A stretch of DNA of 64,000 bases from Macrobrachium rosenbergii (GCF_040412425.1 NC_089756.1:8906226-8970225), one strand, 5' to 3'; shown: positions 1 to 15,663, counted from the first letter of the stretch. Numbers and translations are program-made. Notes: a model not told the origin generated them from the letters alone.

Positions 1-409
1 AAAAGCTACAACCATGAGTTATTTTTTGTTGTATTATACATGAAATTGCGCACATTTTCATATACAAAAGTTTGTGTAAAGGCTAATAGAAAACGGTGCA
101 AAAATTACGACAAAGTGACTAAAGAATTTCTGAGATTTTCAGCAGAGTTAGCTGATGCTTTCTTTTGGGATAAGAAAGAAATTCGCGCATGCGCAGCTGG
201 GCCACGCTTGTAAACAAAACAACAGCGTGATCCGTGAACTCCCAGCATCCCTCAAGGCGCGTGATTTAAAATTTTTCGCAAACGAGGCCTATAAGTATTT
301 TTCCGCGAATATTTAAAAAAACTTTTTGTAGTCGACGTATTTTACGTCCACTTGGCACCCGACAGACAACTTCTGTCGACGTAAAATACGTCCAGTCGGC
401 GTTAAAGGG
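1..409 (-). mobile_element. TTAA-class repeat, terminal part cut by window start
   Basis: This is the reverse complement of the left part of the 2.9-kb element at 43330-46241, including the subterminal palindromes around ACGTAAAATACGT. It ends in ...TTAAAGGG followed by TTAA at 410-413, the same TTAA border as the other copy. No coding capacity is visible. The TTAA border with CCC/GGG ends fits a piggyBac-type non-autonomous element; that family assignment is inferred from the termini only. Confidence 0.7.
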
Positions 410-413
410 TTAA

Positions 414-841
414 CATGATTACTGAACATATTCTCTCATTCTGCATGTAAAATGAAAAATCACAGCTCGGTGAATAACATCCAGAAATTCGTTGTAATGA
501 ATTTGTAAAGTAATTGTGTGTGTGTGTGTGAAGGGATACAAGTTTTCTCATTTTGCTCGTTATAGCCTATTCTAAACGTATAAATGATAGGATTTTGACT
601 GCCATTCCCGTCCTTATGGCAAAATCAGCTACTCGTTTGCGAGTTGGATACGCCATCTTTGCGAAGGGTTTCTCTGCTATCATGGTGAGGTTATCAAAGT
701 TTGTTATCTAGAAACATAACCGTAATGAGCCAAACTCTAGTGTATCTGATAATAATGATACTATTACTACTACTACTAGCCAAATTCAAATTGTCATTGG
801 GCAGCATTTTACCAGAGAATAAGTATAGCAGTCGAAGAAAT

Positions 842-912
<71 letters not shown>

Positions 913-1347
913 CTATTGGCTCGGTTAGGTTGTTACATCAATATATCGAGTTCTAAAAGTCGAATAATAGTTGTACTGAGAATAATGATAATTTTAATAA
1001 AACTGTTGTTTTACTGTTATCTAATCATTATTGCATGTATCACTGTCATATTATCATATTACAAATTATGAACTGAGCGATCATGTGCCATTTGCATTCT
1101 ACTTTTGCTTACATTCTTGAAATCATCAGCTGACTGTGTTTTACCATCATCACTGTCTTTAGTTGCCGAATGAAACTTAATTCAGAGAGACGATTCTTTA
1201 GTGAATTATCAAATCTGGGTTTAAAAATTGCAAATACTTTATTCATAAATGCAGTATATTAAATGAAGTACACGTCATTTTGTCAGTTTCAGGGCATTGC
1301 TTTTGCCTCCAAATCGTTTTGGAGTCTGCTCATTATTCGTTTCTTTA
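414..1347. other. Non-coding stretch
   Basis: I see no gene here. It holds a short (TG)n at about 516-530 and the (AG)n array at 845-911. The open frame across the AG array is only an artefact of the repeat (alternating Arg-Glu). Confidence 0.6.
845..911. repeat. (AG)n microsatellite
   Basis: An uninterrupted AG dinucleotide run of about 67 bp. Confidence 0.95.
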
Positions 1348-1351
1348 GCCA

Positions 1352-1733
1352 TGTGAGAGAGGTGCGAAATAATGAGCAGGAAGACAAGTACTGCTAGTCT
1401 ATTGATGAAGTGACCCGCTTATAAAGCGGTGTGCGGATGTCTGCATATAACACAGAGACCACGGGTACAAAAATTTACAGGTGACCTGAGGTCAAACTAT
1501 TTCTCTACAAAAAACAGGACAGGTACTTACGGAAAACATACTGATTAACAATGTCTGGTTAGACATAAAAATACTTTGTTACATATACATAGTGCATGGT
1601 CAAATGAACAGATAATAAATATACAATTCATAACAATGATAATATTGTGTCCGTCCAACCCTAGGTCGAACGTGAAGGCACCGCAGAAAACGGGATGTTC
1701 ATTACACAGGACTCATTGAGCGGGAACTTTACA
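1352..1733 (-). repeat. 3' LTR of Gypsy element 1
   Basis: Matches 6046-6428 along its whole length with scattered substitutions and small indels. It is bounded outside by the GCCA duplication and inside by the polypurine tract. Confidence 0.9.
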
Positions 1734-1747
1734 ATACTCCCCCCAAG
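1734..1747 (-). promoter_or_regulatory. Polypurine tract of Gypsy element 1
   Basis: On the minus strand this reads TTGGGGGGAGTAT directly before the 3' LTR, the expected position for plus-strand priming. Gypsy element 2 has nearly the same tract (TTGGGGGAGTATT). Confidence 0.75.
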
Positions 1748-2051
1748 ACGTAGGTAACGTCTGATCAAAGAAGGTATCTGCTGGAGCAGTGGAGGGGGAC
1801 TCGCTTTCTCGATGCCAACTGGAGGGGGTAGTCATCTTCTTCAGTTCCCTTTGGAGTGGTGTGTTGTGGTGCCCTCCTGTCTGGTCCCGGGGTTTTCTGG
1901 GGATGCCCACAACATTTTCCTGCGAATGGGGCGGGCCAGGGGGTTGCTATCTCCTGCGGGGGGCTTTGGAAATCGCCCCGACGTCCTCCTCTAGGAATGT
2001 GGGCTTGAGGCGGTCTATCGATACCCAATCTTCCCTTCCGTGGACGGCTAC

Positions 2052-2845
2052 CTAGAATGCCTTTTTGTTCCTCTCGAGCACAAGGAAAGGTCCTCTGTAG
2101 GGCCTGGTTAAGGGTGGCCGTACGGCGTCGTCCCTGACGAAGATGTGGGTGGCGGAGGATAGACCGGGAGGCATGAAGGGGGACGTCCTGTCTTTGTATG
2201 TCCGCTGGCAGGGGGCAAACTTCCCGACCCTGTCGCGGAGCCTCTGCGTTGCCAAGTCATCCCTGCCCTCTGCAATGAGTCCCCCACCCCGGGAACTACC
2301 AGGGTCTCCCCGTAGACTTTTTCTGCTGCAGATGTATCGCCGTTGGCTCTGGGGACGGTCCTTAACCCGAGGACCCGGGGCAGCTGGTACTTCCAACTCT
2401 AAGAGGTGCAATGAGCCATGAGGGACACCTTCAGGGACCTGTGGAACCTCTCCACCATTCCATTGGCTGCGGGGTTGTAGGCGATGGTGCTGTGGTGAGT
2501 GGTCCCCAGCAGGCATGCCAGGGCAGTCCACAGCTCAGACAGGAAAGTGGGACCCCTGTCTGTAGTTATATGGTCCAGGACACCGAACCGGCTGATCCAG
2601 CTGGAGAGGAGGGCTTCTGCGCACTCACTGGAGGTGGCTTCCTCTATGGGCATAGCTTCAGGCCACCTGGTGGAGTGGTCGACGACTGTTAGAAGGTATC
2701 TTGCTCCTCCTAATGGGGGAAGAGGACCCACTACGTCAACATGGATGTGCCTGAAACATCTCCTCGGCTGGGGAAAATCACCCACCCTAGACTCGGTGTG
2801 CCGCCCTACTTTGCTGGCCTGACACTGCATGCACTGCCTTGCCAA
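2052..2845 (-). pseudogene. Integrase of Gypsy element 1, frameshifted
   Basis: The catalytic core lies in the 2845-2399 frame. HVDVVGPLP carries the first Asp, ITTDRGPTFLS the second and NGMVERFHRS the Glu, with 35 residues between the second Asp and the Glu, the normal DD35E spacing. The CxxC half of the zinc finger (CMQCQASKVGRH) is at the start of this frame. The C-terminal part (RPPLTRPYRGPFLVLERN) continues in another frame at 2531-2052, so a frameshift separates core and tail. The product would insert retroviral-type cDNA; this copy cannot make it in one piece. Confidence 0.85.
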
Positions 2846-3533
2846 GGCCGTTGCGTCCTTCCGTATGCCATGCCAGACGAACTTCTCCTGTCAGTAGCCT
2901 GGCCGTCGTCCTTCCGGAGGGGTGGGACAGTCCGTGGATGACGTCAAAGACCAGCCAGCGAGGGGAGGTGGGCACCAGTGGGCGGGGGCAGTCAGTGCTC
3001 ACATCGCTCAGCAGTGTTGACCCTCCAGGGCCGAGGGGCACGTCCTTCCACTTCAGCAACGTGACGGCTGTGCGGTAAGCTGGGGTCTCTGGGTCGGCGG
3101 CTTGTTCGCAGGCGAGGTCCTCGTACTCGATCCCGAGCTGCACCGCGTCGATTTCAATCCTCAAGAGGGTGTTGGCTACTGGGTTCTTCTTGCCGGGGAG
3201 GTACTTGATGGTGCAGGTAAACTCCGCGATGGCCGCGAGGTGCTGTTGCTGCCTGGAGGGCCATGCGTCACCCAGCTTCGTGAAGGCGTGGACCAGCGGC
3301 TGGTGGTCAGTCCAAACCGTGAAGGCGTACCCTTCGGGAAGAACTTGAAGTGGCGTGCCACCTGGTACACTGCGAAGAGTTCTGTCGAAGGTGCTGTAGC
3401 AGGACTCGGTGGGGCTGAGTTTCCTGCTGAAGAAGATAATGGGGCAAGGGGTTCCGTTGATGACTTGTTCCAGGACGGCCCAGCAGGAGACGGTCATCAG
3501 CTGGAGGGGAGCGCTGGGGTCCTGCTGGGCCAA
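2787..3533 (-). pseudogene. RNase H and integrase zinc-finger start, Gypsy element 1
   Basis: Contains the Gypsy RNase H signature WTDHQPLVHAFTK followed by SRQQQHLAAIAEF and YLPGKKNPVANTL. The linker then leads to HGLSHPSGRTTARLL, the histidine half of the integrase HHCC finger. RNase H would remove the RNA template. The frame differs from both the reverse transcriptase upstream and the integrase core downstream, so the polyprotein is broken on both sides. In the usual NxVADxLSR motif the Asp after VA is replaced (VANTLLR), another sign of decay. Confidence 0.8.
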
Positions 3534-4467
3534 AGCTGTTGCCTTGGCAAGGACGGCCTTCGTCAGGGAGAAGGCCTTCTGCTGGTCGGGGCCCCACTCT
3601 AAGGTCTTTATACAACCCTTGAGGACCTCTGTCAGGGGGGGCCATGGTGTGCGCGATCCCCGGGATGAATCTCCTGTAGTAGTTGACCATTCCGAGGAAT
3701 TCTTGTACGGCCCTGATGGAGGTAGGGGTGGGGAACCTCACGATGGCCTCGACCTTCGACGACATTGGGCGGATGCCTCCTGGGGATATCTCGTGGCCTA
3801 GGAATTCCACCTTCTTGACGCCGAAGGTGCACTTGTCGAACCTGACGATGAGGCCACTCTCCTGCAGGCGCTGCAGGACCTTCTGGATGTGCCGTAGGTG
3901 TTCCTTCTGGGATCTGGAAAAAATTAGGATATCATCGACGTAGCAGACGCAGAAGTCCAGGTCCCCTAGGATGCTGTCCATCAGCCTCTGGAAGGTCACG
4001 CCAGCCTTCCTCAGGCGGAAGGTGGAGAAGGCAAAGACGCAGGACCCGAAAGGCGAGACGATGGCGGTTTTGCGGATGTCTTCTGGCACTACTGGTACCT
4101 GAAAATATGATTTTACCTGAAAATATGATTTTAAGAGATCTAATTTTGAGAATATTTTGGCCCCTTGGAAGGAGGCCATTAGGTCCTGCATGTTTGGTAG
4201 AGGGTAGTGGTCGGGTTCTGTAGTGAGGTTGAGCCACCTGTAGTCACTGCAGGGTCTCCAGGTGCCATCCACTTTCTGCACCATGTGAAGGGGGGAGGTC
4301 CACGGGCTGGGAACCTTCTTGCACATGCCCATCCGTTCCATCTCAGCAAAGGCCTTCTTGGCCTCCTGAAGGCACTGTGGGGAAGCCTCTGGAACTTCGC
4401 ATGCGTCGGGACCCCCTTTGTTTTGATGTGATGGTATATCCCATGTTTGGTGGGGGGCCCCGGGCAC
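3307..4467 (-). pseudogene. Reverse transcriptase of Gypsy element 1
   Basis: A 386-codon open frame containing most of a Gypsy reverse transcriptase: SPWTSPLHMVQKVDGTWRPC, then DYRWLN, KIFSKLDLLKSYFQV, FGSCVFAFSTFRL, and the catalytic box CYVDDILIFS, followed by FLGHEISPGGIRP and VQEFLGMVNYYRRFIPG. An exact 18-bp tandem duplication at 4097-4132 repeats six residues (KSYFQV) in frame just after the first catalytic Asp. That insertion, together with the lost frame beyond about 3630, makes activity unlikely. Confidence 0.9.
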
Positions 4468-4505
4468 CTGACAAAGCTCGGGTTTGAAAACTTCCGGGAA
4501 TTCCT

Positions 4506-5705
4506 TCAGGCGGGAGCCGTACTGGTGGGGCGCAACGGAACAAATTGTGGGCTCCCTGGGACCCGGTGCAAGGGCAGGGACTGGCAGGACTCGGTGTCCA
4601 GCAGGCGCTTGCAGCCGACGTCGACTGCCAGTCCGAAGTGGGCGAGGAAGTCCGTACCGAGGAGCGGGGGCCTAACATCTGTGACGATGAAATTCCACCT
4701 GTACCTCCAGCCAAGGAAGGAGAACGAAAGGAGCTTGGTGCCATAGGAGAGGATGGGGAACCCGTTGGCAGCTGTCAGGGAGGCAGCCAGGTCCGGCGGA
4801 CGTCTGCGGTCCTCTCTGGAAAGCGGAAACACTGACCGAATGGCTCCGGTGTCGATCAACATCATCCTGCCGAAGGTGGTGTCTCGGACGTAGAAGCCCA
4901 CTGGTGCGGGGCCCCCTGGGGGTTTCAGATGCTGCTGCCATGGCAGCCTCCCCCGTTTTTTGGAGGAAAGAAAAGGCAGGGGGCTTCGCAATTCCAGGCA
5001 GCTTTCCCAAACCTCTGGTGGTAATAGCAAAGCCCCGGCCTCCCCCTCTTCTGCTGGCAGGGTGGCTTCCTCTGGACGACGACGCTGATGCCCCTCCGTG
5101 GTGGGGTCCTCCGGCTGGAGGCAGTTGATGGGGTGTGCGGGTGTGGACGCCCACTTTGCCACGTTCGTGGAGTCCATCAGCTGCTGCGCCACCATGATCA
5201 GGGCCTCGACCAGCAGGGTGTATGCTTCAGTGATCTACCCACAGACCTCTGGTAGTAGCTGCCGCAGGAAGATCTCCCTCAACAGGCTGATCTCTTTGCG
5301 CCTGCCGCTGCTGTCAGTCTCGGGGGGGAGGAGGAGGTCCTGGAGGGCATGCCACGTTTCCAAGAGGTTTCTGTCCTGCCAGGGGTTGAGGGCGAGGTCG
5401 AGAGCGCGGGCGGCTCTCTCGGGGACTGGCAGGGAGCAGGTCTCGATGAGAGTGGCTTTTAACTACTGGAAGGTGGCGGGGCTTGACGTCATTAACCACG
5501 GGGAGATCTTGTATATCTCCTCCAGGAGGGCGTTGATGGCAATGTCCGCCTTCAACACCTCGTCGGTCAGGCCTGCCACCCTGAATTGCCCCTCGACCCT
5601 GTAGAGCCAGGACACTGTGTTCTGATGAGTGAATGGCGGCAGCCTTATGCTGAGGGCTGCCCTTGGTTGGTCCGTCAGGGGGGTCATCGCGCGGGGTGCA
5701 GGCAC
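4506..5705 (-). pseudogene. Gag and aspartic protease of Gypsy element 1
   Basis: One continuous frame, interrupted by two stop codons at about 5460 and 5236, joins a Gag segment (NTVSWLYRVEGQFRVAGLTD near its start, the conserved trans-W-acidic core of CsRn1-type Gag) to a retropepsin. The protease has LIDTGAIRSVFPLSRED as active-site motif and PLLGTDFLAHFGLAVD as the second conserved block. Gag would form the particle and the protease would cleave the polyprotein. I see no clear CCHC knuckle. The frame shifts before the reverse transcriptase. Confidence 0.8.
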
Positions 5706-6026
5706 CGGCGTGGAGGAGCACGAGGGAAGGGGTTGCGCGAGGGAGACGTCTGCCTCTGAGAAGTTCGCAGTAATTTATATGTGGTTGGGGATGTCTGTGT
5801 CCATACTCATTCCGCGCTTTCACTGGGAGTGTGAGGGAACACTCGCGTCAATACACGCTTGGGAGCGCGCCGTGTGGGTCCGCTAATGATGCTGGTGACT
5901 TACCGACAAGGGTCGGTAACACCCGAACGCTTTGTTAGAGCGTCGTAGTTAGTCTGTTAGGGGCATGGGTTGGTTCATCGGGCCAAGAATAAGTCGCCGT
6001 TTGGGTCCGTTAATGGCTTCCAGGAA

Positions 6027-6045
6027 CCACTCTGGGGGCCACCAT
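6027..6045 (-). promoter_or_regulatory. Primer binding site of Gypsy element 1
   Basis: Directly inside the 5' LTR on the minus strand the sequence reads ATGGTGGCCCCCAGAGTGG. It resembles the complement of the tRNA-Trp 3' end (TGGTGACCCC...), the primer known for the CsRn1 group, with one mismatch in the first ten bases. Confidence 0.55.
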
Positions 6046-6428
6046 TGTGAGAGAGGTGAGAAATAAAGAGCAGGAAGACAAGTACTGCTAGTTTATTGAT
6101 GAAGCAACCCGTTTATAAAGCAGTGTGCGGACGTATGCATATAACGCAGAGACCACGGGTACAAAAATTTACAGGTGACCTGAGGTCAAACTATTTCTCT
6201 ACAAAAAACAGGACAGATACATACAGAAAACATAATGATTAACAATGTCCGGTTAGGCATAAAAATACTCTGTTACATATACATAGTGCATGGTCAAATG
6301 AACAGATAATAAATATACAATTCATAATAATGATAATAATAGTGTCCTTCCGACCCTAGGTCGAATGTGAAGGCATCGCAGAAAACGGAATGTTCATTAC
6401 AGAGAACTCGTTGAGCAGGGACTTTACA
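6046..6428 (-). repeat. 5' LTR of Gypsy element 1
   Basis: Second LTR copy, bordered outside by GCCA (6429-6432) and inside by the primer site. The divergence from the 3' LTR suggests an older insertion than Gypsy element 2. Confidence 0.9.
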
Positions 6429-6432
6429 GCCA

Positions 6433-7100
6433 CAGCTATAAAACCTGCGGCTTCTAGGTAGTGGCATACTTGCTTAATAACACCTTCTCCATTACGTGAT
6501 GGATTAATAAAAATGTATTTGATTTTTATTTATGGAAAATTACATTGAAAATAAGCAAGTTTTTAACAAGACAACTGTAATGCAACTCTTAATAAACGTG
6601 TTAGTTACGGTAACTAACATCGGCAAACTGCTGTCTATTAATATAAACTGCAAACAGTAACAATAACTCAAGGTGTACCCACTAAGAGCACCTGATTTAA
6701 AAAAAACAGTTTGGTGCACGATCCAGAGGCGAAAACCCCCAAACTGATATTTCCATTTCGCACCGATATATCCATAAACGATATACCACGGTCAATTATC
6801 TCTGTGCACTACTGTATTTATATATAATTAAGGTTATTCTAATTTAATCCTATATTCTTTGTCCCAGAAAAACATAAAAATATTGAAAAAATCAGTGTTT
6901 CTGAGGTTTGAAAATATTTTTATTTACGTTATATGGAAAAATTTGATTCAGGTTGCGAACGTTTTGGTTCACGAACTGCGTCCTTGAAGGAATCAAGTTT
7001 GTGAAACGTGGTATAACAACATATACATATACTGTACATATAATATATGTTATATATACATATATATATTTTATAATATATACATATAAGTATATATATA
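6433..7100. other. Non-coding, AT-rich
   Basis: No gene is recognised. The last 80 bases are a degenerate TA-rich tract that leads into the Tc1-type element. Confidence 0.6.
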
Positions 7101-9175
<2,075 letters not shown>

Positions 9176-10620
9176 AAGGAATTACGATTCCTCCCTCCTA
9201 TTTAGCTGTGATCTAGTTAGCATGGTAATAAATTTTTGTCTTAGCGTTGTCAGGCGCCAATATGGCGGGTTGTAGCCGTGAGAATATTTGAACCAGATAA
9301 AAGCTGTTAGCCCCAGTAGTTAGCGTGGGCTTTCCTTCACTCCCCCTTTCCTTCCCCTAAAATCGTTCGACCCGGAAACAATAGGGACCCCTTCTCACCC
9401 CCATCACGTGAGGTGGGAGTATTTAGGTATGGGGAAGGTCAAATAGGCATATTAAAGCTAGGGGCCAGGTAGGATTTTAATCTTAAAGCACTTAACTCTA
9501 AGTATGCTTTTCCTCTGCCCTCGTTGCTGGTTGTTGTGACATATTTGCAGGTAAGATTGGCCCAAAATTCGAAAACAAGACGCCACTTGAGAGTGGAGGA
9601 AGCCAGTACTAGTCTCAACTTCCTTCTCGACGGACGCTCCACCATTTTCCTCCGCTAGCTGGTTGAACCTAACGCCGAGAAATAGCCAATGTCGAGTGCT
9701 GGCGCCGCAATTATCCGACAAGGTGTGTACCTCGCAAATAGTCAGTAAACCAGCCCTTCCCCCCTTTTACTTAAACTCCTTAAAATTCCATTTCTTTAAA
9801 CTTTAACTCCTTCCTCCACAAAGCAATCCTCCTTTGTAAGAGTCCTGCCCGACCTCCCCTATCTCGCCATTAATTTACCTTGAATTTCAGTAGAGATCCC
9901 GTGCTAAGTATCCATTTATCCCTCTCCCAGTGTAACTTAAGGGCAAATTTAGGCTAAGCAATACCAGTGTTAAATTTACTCTTTGTGTGAGTGCAATCAA
10001 GTGTTCATTGTTAAAGCCCACGCAGCTACGATTCTCATATTGTGCCTACGTGATTTCATCATAATTATCTGCTGGGCTACGTAGTGGTTAATATTTAACA
10101 AGTGAAAGGTAACATTTACAAGGGAATTCAATTTCTTTCAGTGTACAGTCATTCCTAACCTAGAACCTCTCTTACAGGAGAGACCAACAAATCCGTGTGC
10201 TCTGTGCCTGATAATTTTGACTGCCTTTCAAGCCTGAAAACATTCCTGGACGTAGTCCGATCCTTGAATTCCGTTGTGGCTTCGCCAACTGTTTATATGA
10301 ATTGTTTTCCCCATCCTGGAGTTCAATCTGTTGCAGCAGCTAACTGAGACTATTCAATGTAATCGGGGCATGACTAAGCCATTGTTATTGTGACTAGAAT
10401 TATTGTATTGCACATTGGGCCCCCCTTATTAATCAGCTTGCTTGTTTCCAATCATTGCATTATGGTTCTGTGTGTCCAATTAATGAGTCATTTTGTTTGT
10501 CTCCTTGTTTCATTGCTAAAGTCTCTGTAAATAAACCCCTGTGAATTTGTAAAAGAATTCTAATTCCAAATGGCGACCTTCCTCCTTTAATTGTAAATCC
10601 AGGAAAATCTAAGGTAAAGG
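9176..10620 (+). other. LTR-like sequence, no ORF (uncertain)
   Basis: No coding region is visible. Near the right end (about 10530) the sequence has an AATAAA-type signal (GTAAATAAACCCC). About 40 bases further on, at 10570, comes TGGCGACC, which looks like the start of a tRNA primer site. This is how the end of an LTR and the start of an internal region would look, so 9.2-10.57 kb may be a solitary or 5' LTR of about 1.3 kb. I find no second copy in the window. Confidence 0.25.
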
Positions 10621-10723
10621 TTCAATAATGTTTCCTTTGCTCATAAGCTGGGCACACTTGGTCCTTTGCAGTCCCATTGTCAAATTTGTTCAATTCTTTC
10701 CCAACCACGACTCCCAGTTTATG

Positions 10724-11053
<330 letters not shown>

Positions 11054-11491
11054 AATATACATATAATGATCAGACTGAATTGGTTGGTCTTGCAACCAAA
11101 ACTTGGTAGCCTATTATTTTACATGGGATGGATTAAGAAAGGCTTACCAATACCTTTTCCCTAATGGACAGAAATTGAGACTAAAAATCATCACAATGTT
11201 AATATGATAAACTTTAGAAAGTAACATTCTATTCCTCAATATCTTGGAACATTTTCCTCAAATGGCCTAGACAGGCCTAAAAAAACTTCCAGGTTTATAA
11301 ATGGACTAGACCTATGGCATGTAGGCTACCGTGCTGTAAACAAAAATACGGAATTCTGGTAATTGCACCTGAAACAATGTTCGAAACAAAATTATGGAAG
11401 AAATTCATTGTATTTATTGCATCAGTTGGCCAAATATGCTTAGTCTGCTGAACTTCAGAAAAGAAGGATGCCTGTTTGAGCGGTAGCAATC
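11054..11491. other. Non-coding stretch
   Basis: No gene, RNA or repeat recognised. Confidence 0.5.
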
Positions 11492-11765
11492 ATGGTGGCT
11501 GGTAATAGTCAAGGAAAAAAGTAACAGAGCAAAAGTCACAGTTTTGGCTAGGGAAAAAGGTCACATCAATTTATGGTGCCGGTAATCACCAAGTTAGGTT
11601 AGATTGGGTTAGGGTAGGTTATAGATTAGATTAGATTAGGTTGGGATAGGTTAGGTTAAATGTAAGGTAGTAGGGTAAGGTAAGGTAAGGTTAGATTAGG
11701 TTAGGTTAAGGTGGGTTAGGATAAGTTGTTACTTTTTTCCTGCGACTTTATTACCGACCTCCATT
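11492..11765. mobile_element. Small TIR element with TTAGG-like core
   Basis: The left end (11492-11527) and the reverse complement of the right end (11727-11765) share a pattern of about 36 bp: ATGGNGG..GGTAATA..GTC..GGAAAAAAGTAACA. The region between them (about 11592-11727) is an irregular array of TTAGGTTAG-type words. No ORF is present. The shape is that of a MITE; the family is unknown. Confidence 0.5.

Positions 11766-13798
<2,033 letters not shown>

Positions 13799-13861
<63 letters not shown>
13799..13861. repeat. (GT)n microsatellite
   Basis: About 31 GT dinucleotides. It is followed at 13862-13888 by a short GC-rich inverted repeat (GCGCGCGCAAAG / CTTTGTGCGCGC). Confidence 0.95.
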
Positions 13862-13862
<1 letters not shown>

Positions 13863-13941
13863 CGCGCGCAAAGGCTTTGTGCGCGCACCTATACACCCAA
13901 ACGATATTTCCTCTATCGAGAGGCTCCAAGACATGTCAGTC

Positions 13942-14450
13942 ATTCTAAGCCGGCTGTCCGCGGTGAGCTAGACTGTGGCAATTGGCGTTTTTCTATGTTA
14001 TTTTACTTGCTTTACAAGAATTTAAAGTAATATTTTGTCAGCCGGTTGTAACTAAACTGTAATTGACCTTTGAAGACTACACAACTTGAATTACCTAACG
14101 CAGGGTAGGTCTAAGCCGGCATTCTGCGGCAAGCCCGCCCCCCTACCTCCATAGCTAATACGGCAAAATTGTAACCAGTAAACACCTCTAGGGTACGTTA
14201 TGTTGGTATTTTTAGGGGTGTTTACTGGTTACAATTTTGCCGTATTAGCTTTGGGGGGGTGGGGGGGCTTGCCGCGGAATGCTGGCTTAGGCCTACCCTG
14301 CGTTAGGCAATTCAAGTCGCGTAGTCTTCAAAGGTCAATGACAGCTTAGTTACAGCCGGCCGACAAAATATTACTTTAAATTCTTGTACAGCAAGTAAAA
14401 TAACATAGGCTTTCCTTAGTCTAGCTCACCGCGGACAGCCGGCTTAGAAT
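13942..14450. repeat. 509-bp near-perfect palindrome (foldback element)
   Basis: The left arm (13942 to about 14190) and right arm (about 14215-14450) are reverse complements over about 240 bp with only scattered mismatches and small indels; the loop is about 25 bp. The outer ends read ATTCTAAGCCGGCTGTCCGC on both strands. An internal copy of TCTAAGCCGGC lies at about 14110. No ORF of note. It has the architecture of a foldback or hairpin MITE and could form a very long hairpin if transcribed. Confidence 0.85.
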
Positions 14451-15663
14451 TACCCCAGTTTTCACTACATCATCGGAAATCAGGTCGTATCCTCAAGCCC
14501 ATCTCCACACCGGTTGAATCCTACCAAATTCGACTAGTTACCAATACATAATTCACTACTTACGCCAATATATGTAGGTTCGAAATTAGCGTAAATGCGG
14601 GAAAGCTTCCTGGCTCAGTTAGCAATCGATGTTCCCCCTCGTTAAGAGCATCCTAACATTTACAATACTATTATCTCAAACATTACAATCTTTAACACCA
14701 AGCAATGTCCAGCCTACCTTCCGAATGTGGAATACTTCTCTTCACGTCATTTATATATATTCCTTATAGGATGAATGGTCAGATAATTTAGTCCCTTAAA
14801 AAAGAAAAAAAAAAAAGATTAATGGGACAATATCACGCAATCGCTAACGTAAAACGACGGACAAGCCAACGCACCACCCGACATCAAGACACTAAATACA
14901 GCCGTTTCCGAAACTGTCTTAACTCTTACCAGAGAATGAGCCGAACGCTTCCCTGTAACTATCGACACGATGGTTAACAACTTCATTCAAATTGACCGGT
15001 CACTTTAGGTTACTATTTTTCTTTGTTTAAGCTTTATTTCCCTTTGAAATCTTTGTAAGGTATGGAAGCCAACTTATTTTTTTATCTACTAGTTGTCCTT
15101 TGTCTTTTTTATACTAGTTTTCCTTCTGTTAATTAATGTCTATCAATTTCACAAATGATTACTTTTAATTCGTCCATCGGGTCGATCAAATACAGTATAC
15201 GGCATCGACAATGAATTTTTCTTACATTTAATATTCGCCAGTGTTACGCGATACTGATATAATTTATCACCACACTGTGTCAGCTTTCTTATCTAGTGAA
15301 TGAGGAGTGAATTACCGTAGGAGACAATAATGGACAGTACATAAAAGGAAGAAGCAGCGCCATTTTCCCTTATATGGGGGTGGCTCGGGGGAAATATAAT
15401 CCCTGCCATATTCACCCTTTAATAGCTGACTCCAGGTAAAAATCCAATTGAAAAAAATTCAAAATCATCTGCTGCTTTCTTTGCCAATACAGAAAGATCA
15501 TCAACATCCTGTTAAACCCCATACATAAACTGCATCACTCACGTGTTTCTCGCACATACTTACGCTTCCACCCCATTTAGCACCTGCTTTCTCAGTTTCC
15601 CATCAAACTTGCAAATTAAAATATTTTCAAAAGCCTAATCTCCCGTTTCCTCTATGGAATGGA
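14451..15663. other. Non-coding stretch
   Basis: No gene, RNA or clear repeat recognised. Confidence 0.5.

Larger units (their letters stand above)
1352..6428 (-). mobile_element. Gypsy LTR retrotransposon 1 (CsRn1-like), decayed
   Basis: A full-length element on the minus strand with two LTRs (about 383 bp, roughly 93% identical by eye) and a 4-bp target duplication GCCA at 1348-1351 and 6429-6432. On the minus strand the LTRs read TGTAAAGT...CTCTCACA. Domain order is Gag, protease, reverse transcriptase, RNase H, integrase, which is Gypsy order. The coding region is broken by two in-frame stops and at least four frame changes, so this copy is inactive. The tRNA-Trp-like primer site and the protein motifs suggest the CsRn1/Kabuki group; this is inferred. 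Confidence 0.9.

Noticed and set aside
701..928. Open frame ending in Arg-Glu repeats
   Set aside because: It is the translation of the AG microsatellite; there is no other support.
1765..5886. Many plus-strand open frames across Gypsy element 1
   Set aside because: They mirror the GC-rich minus-strand pol gene and carry no domain signatures.
11592..11727. True telomere or chromosome end
   Set aside because: The TTAGG-like words are irregular and lie between inverted ends within ordinary sequence.
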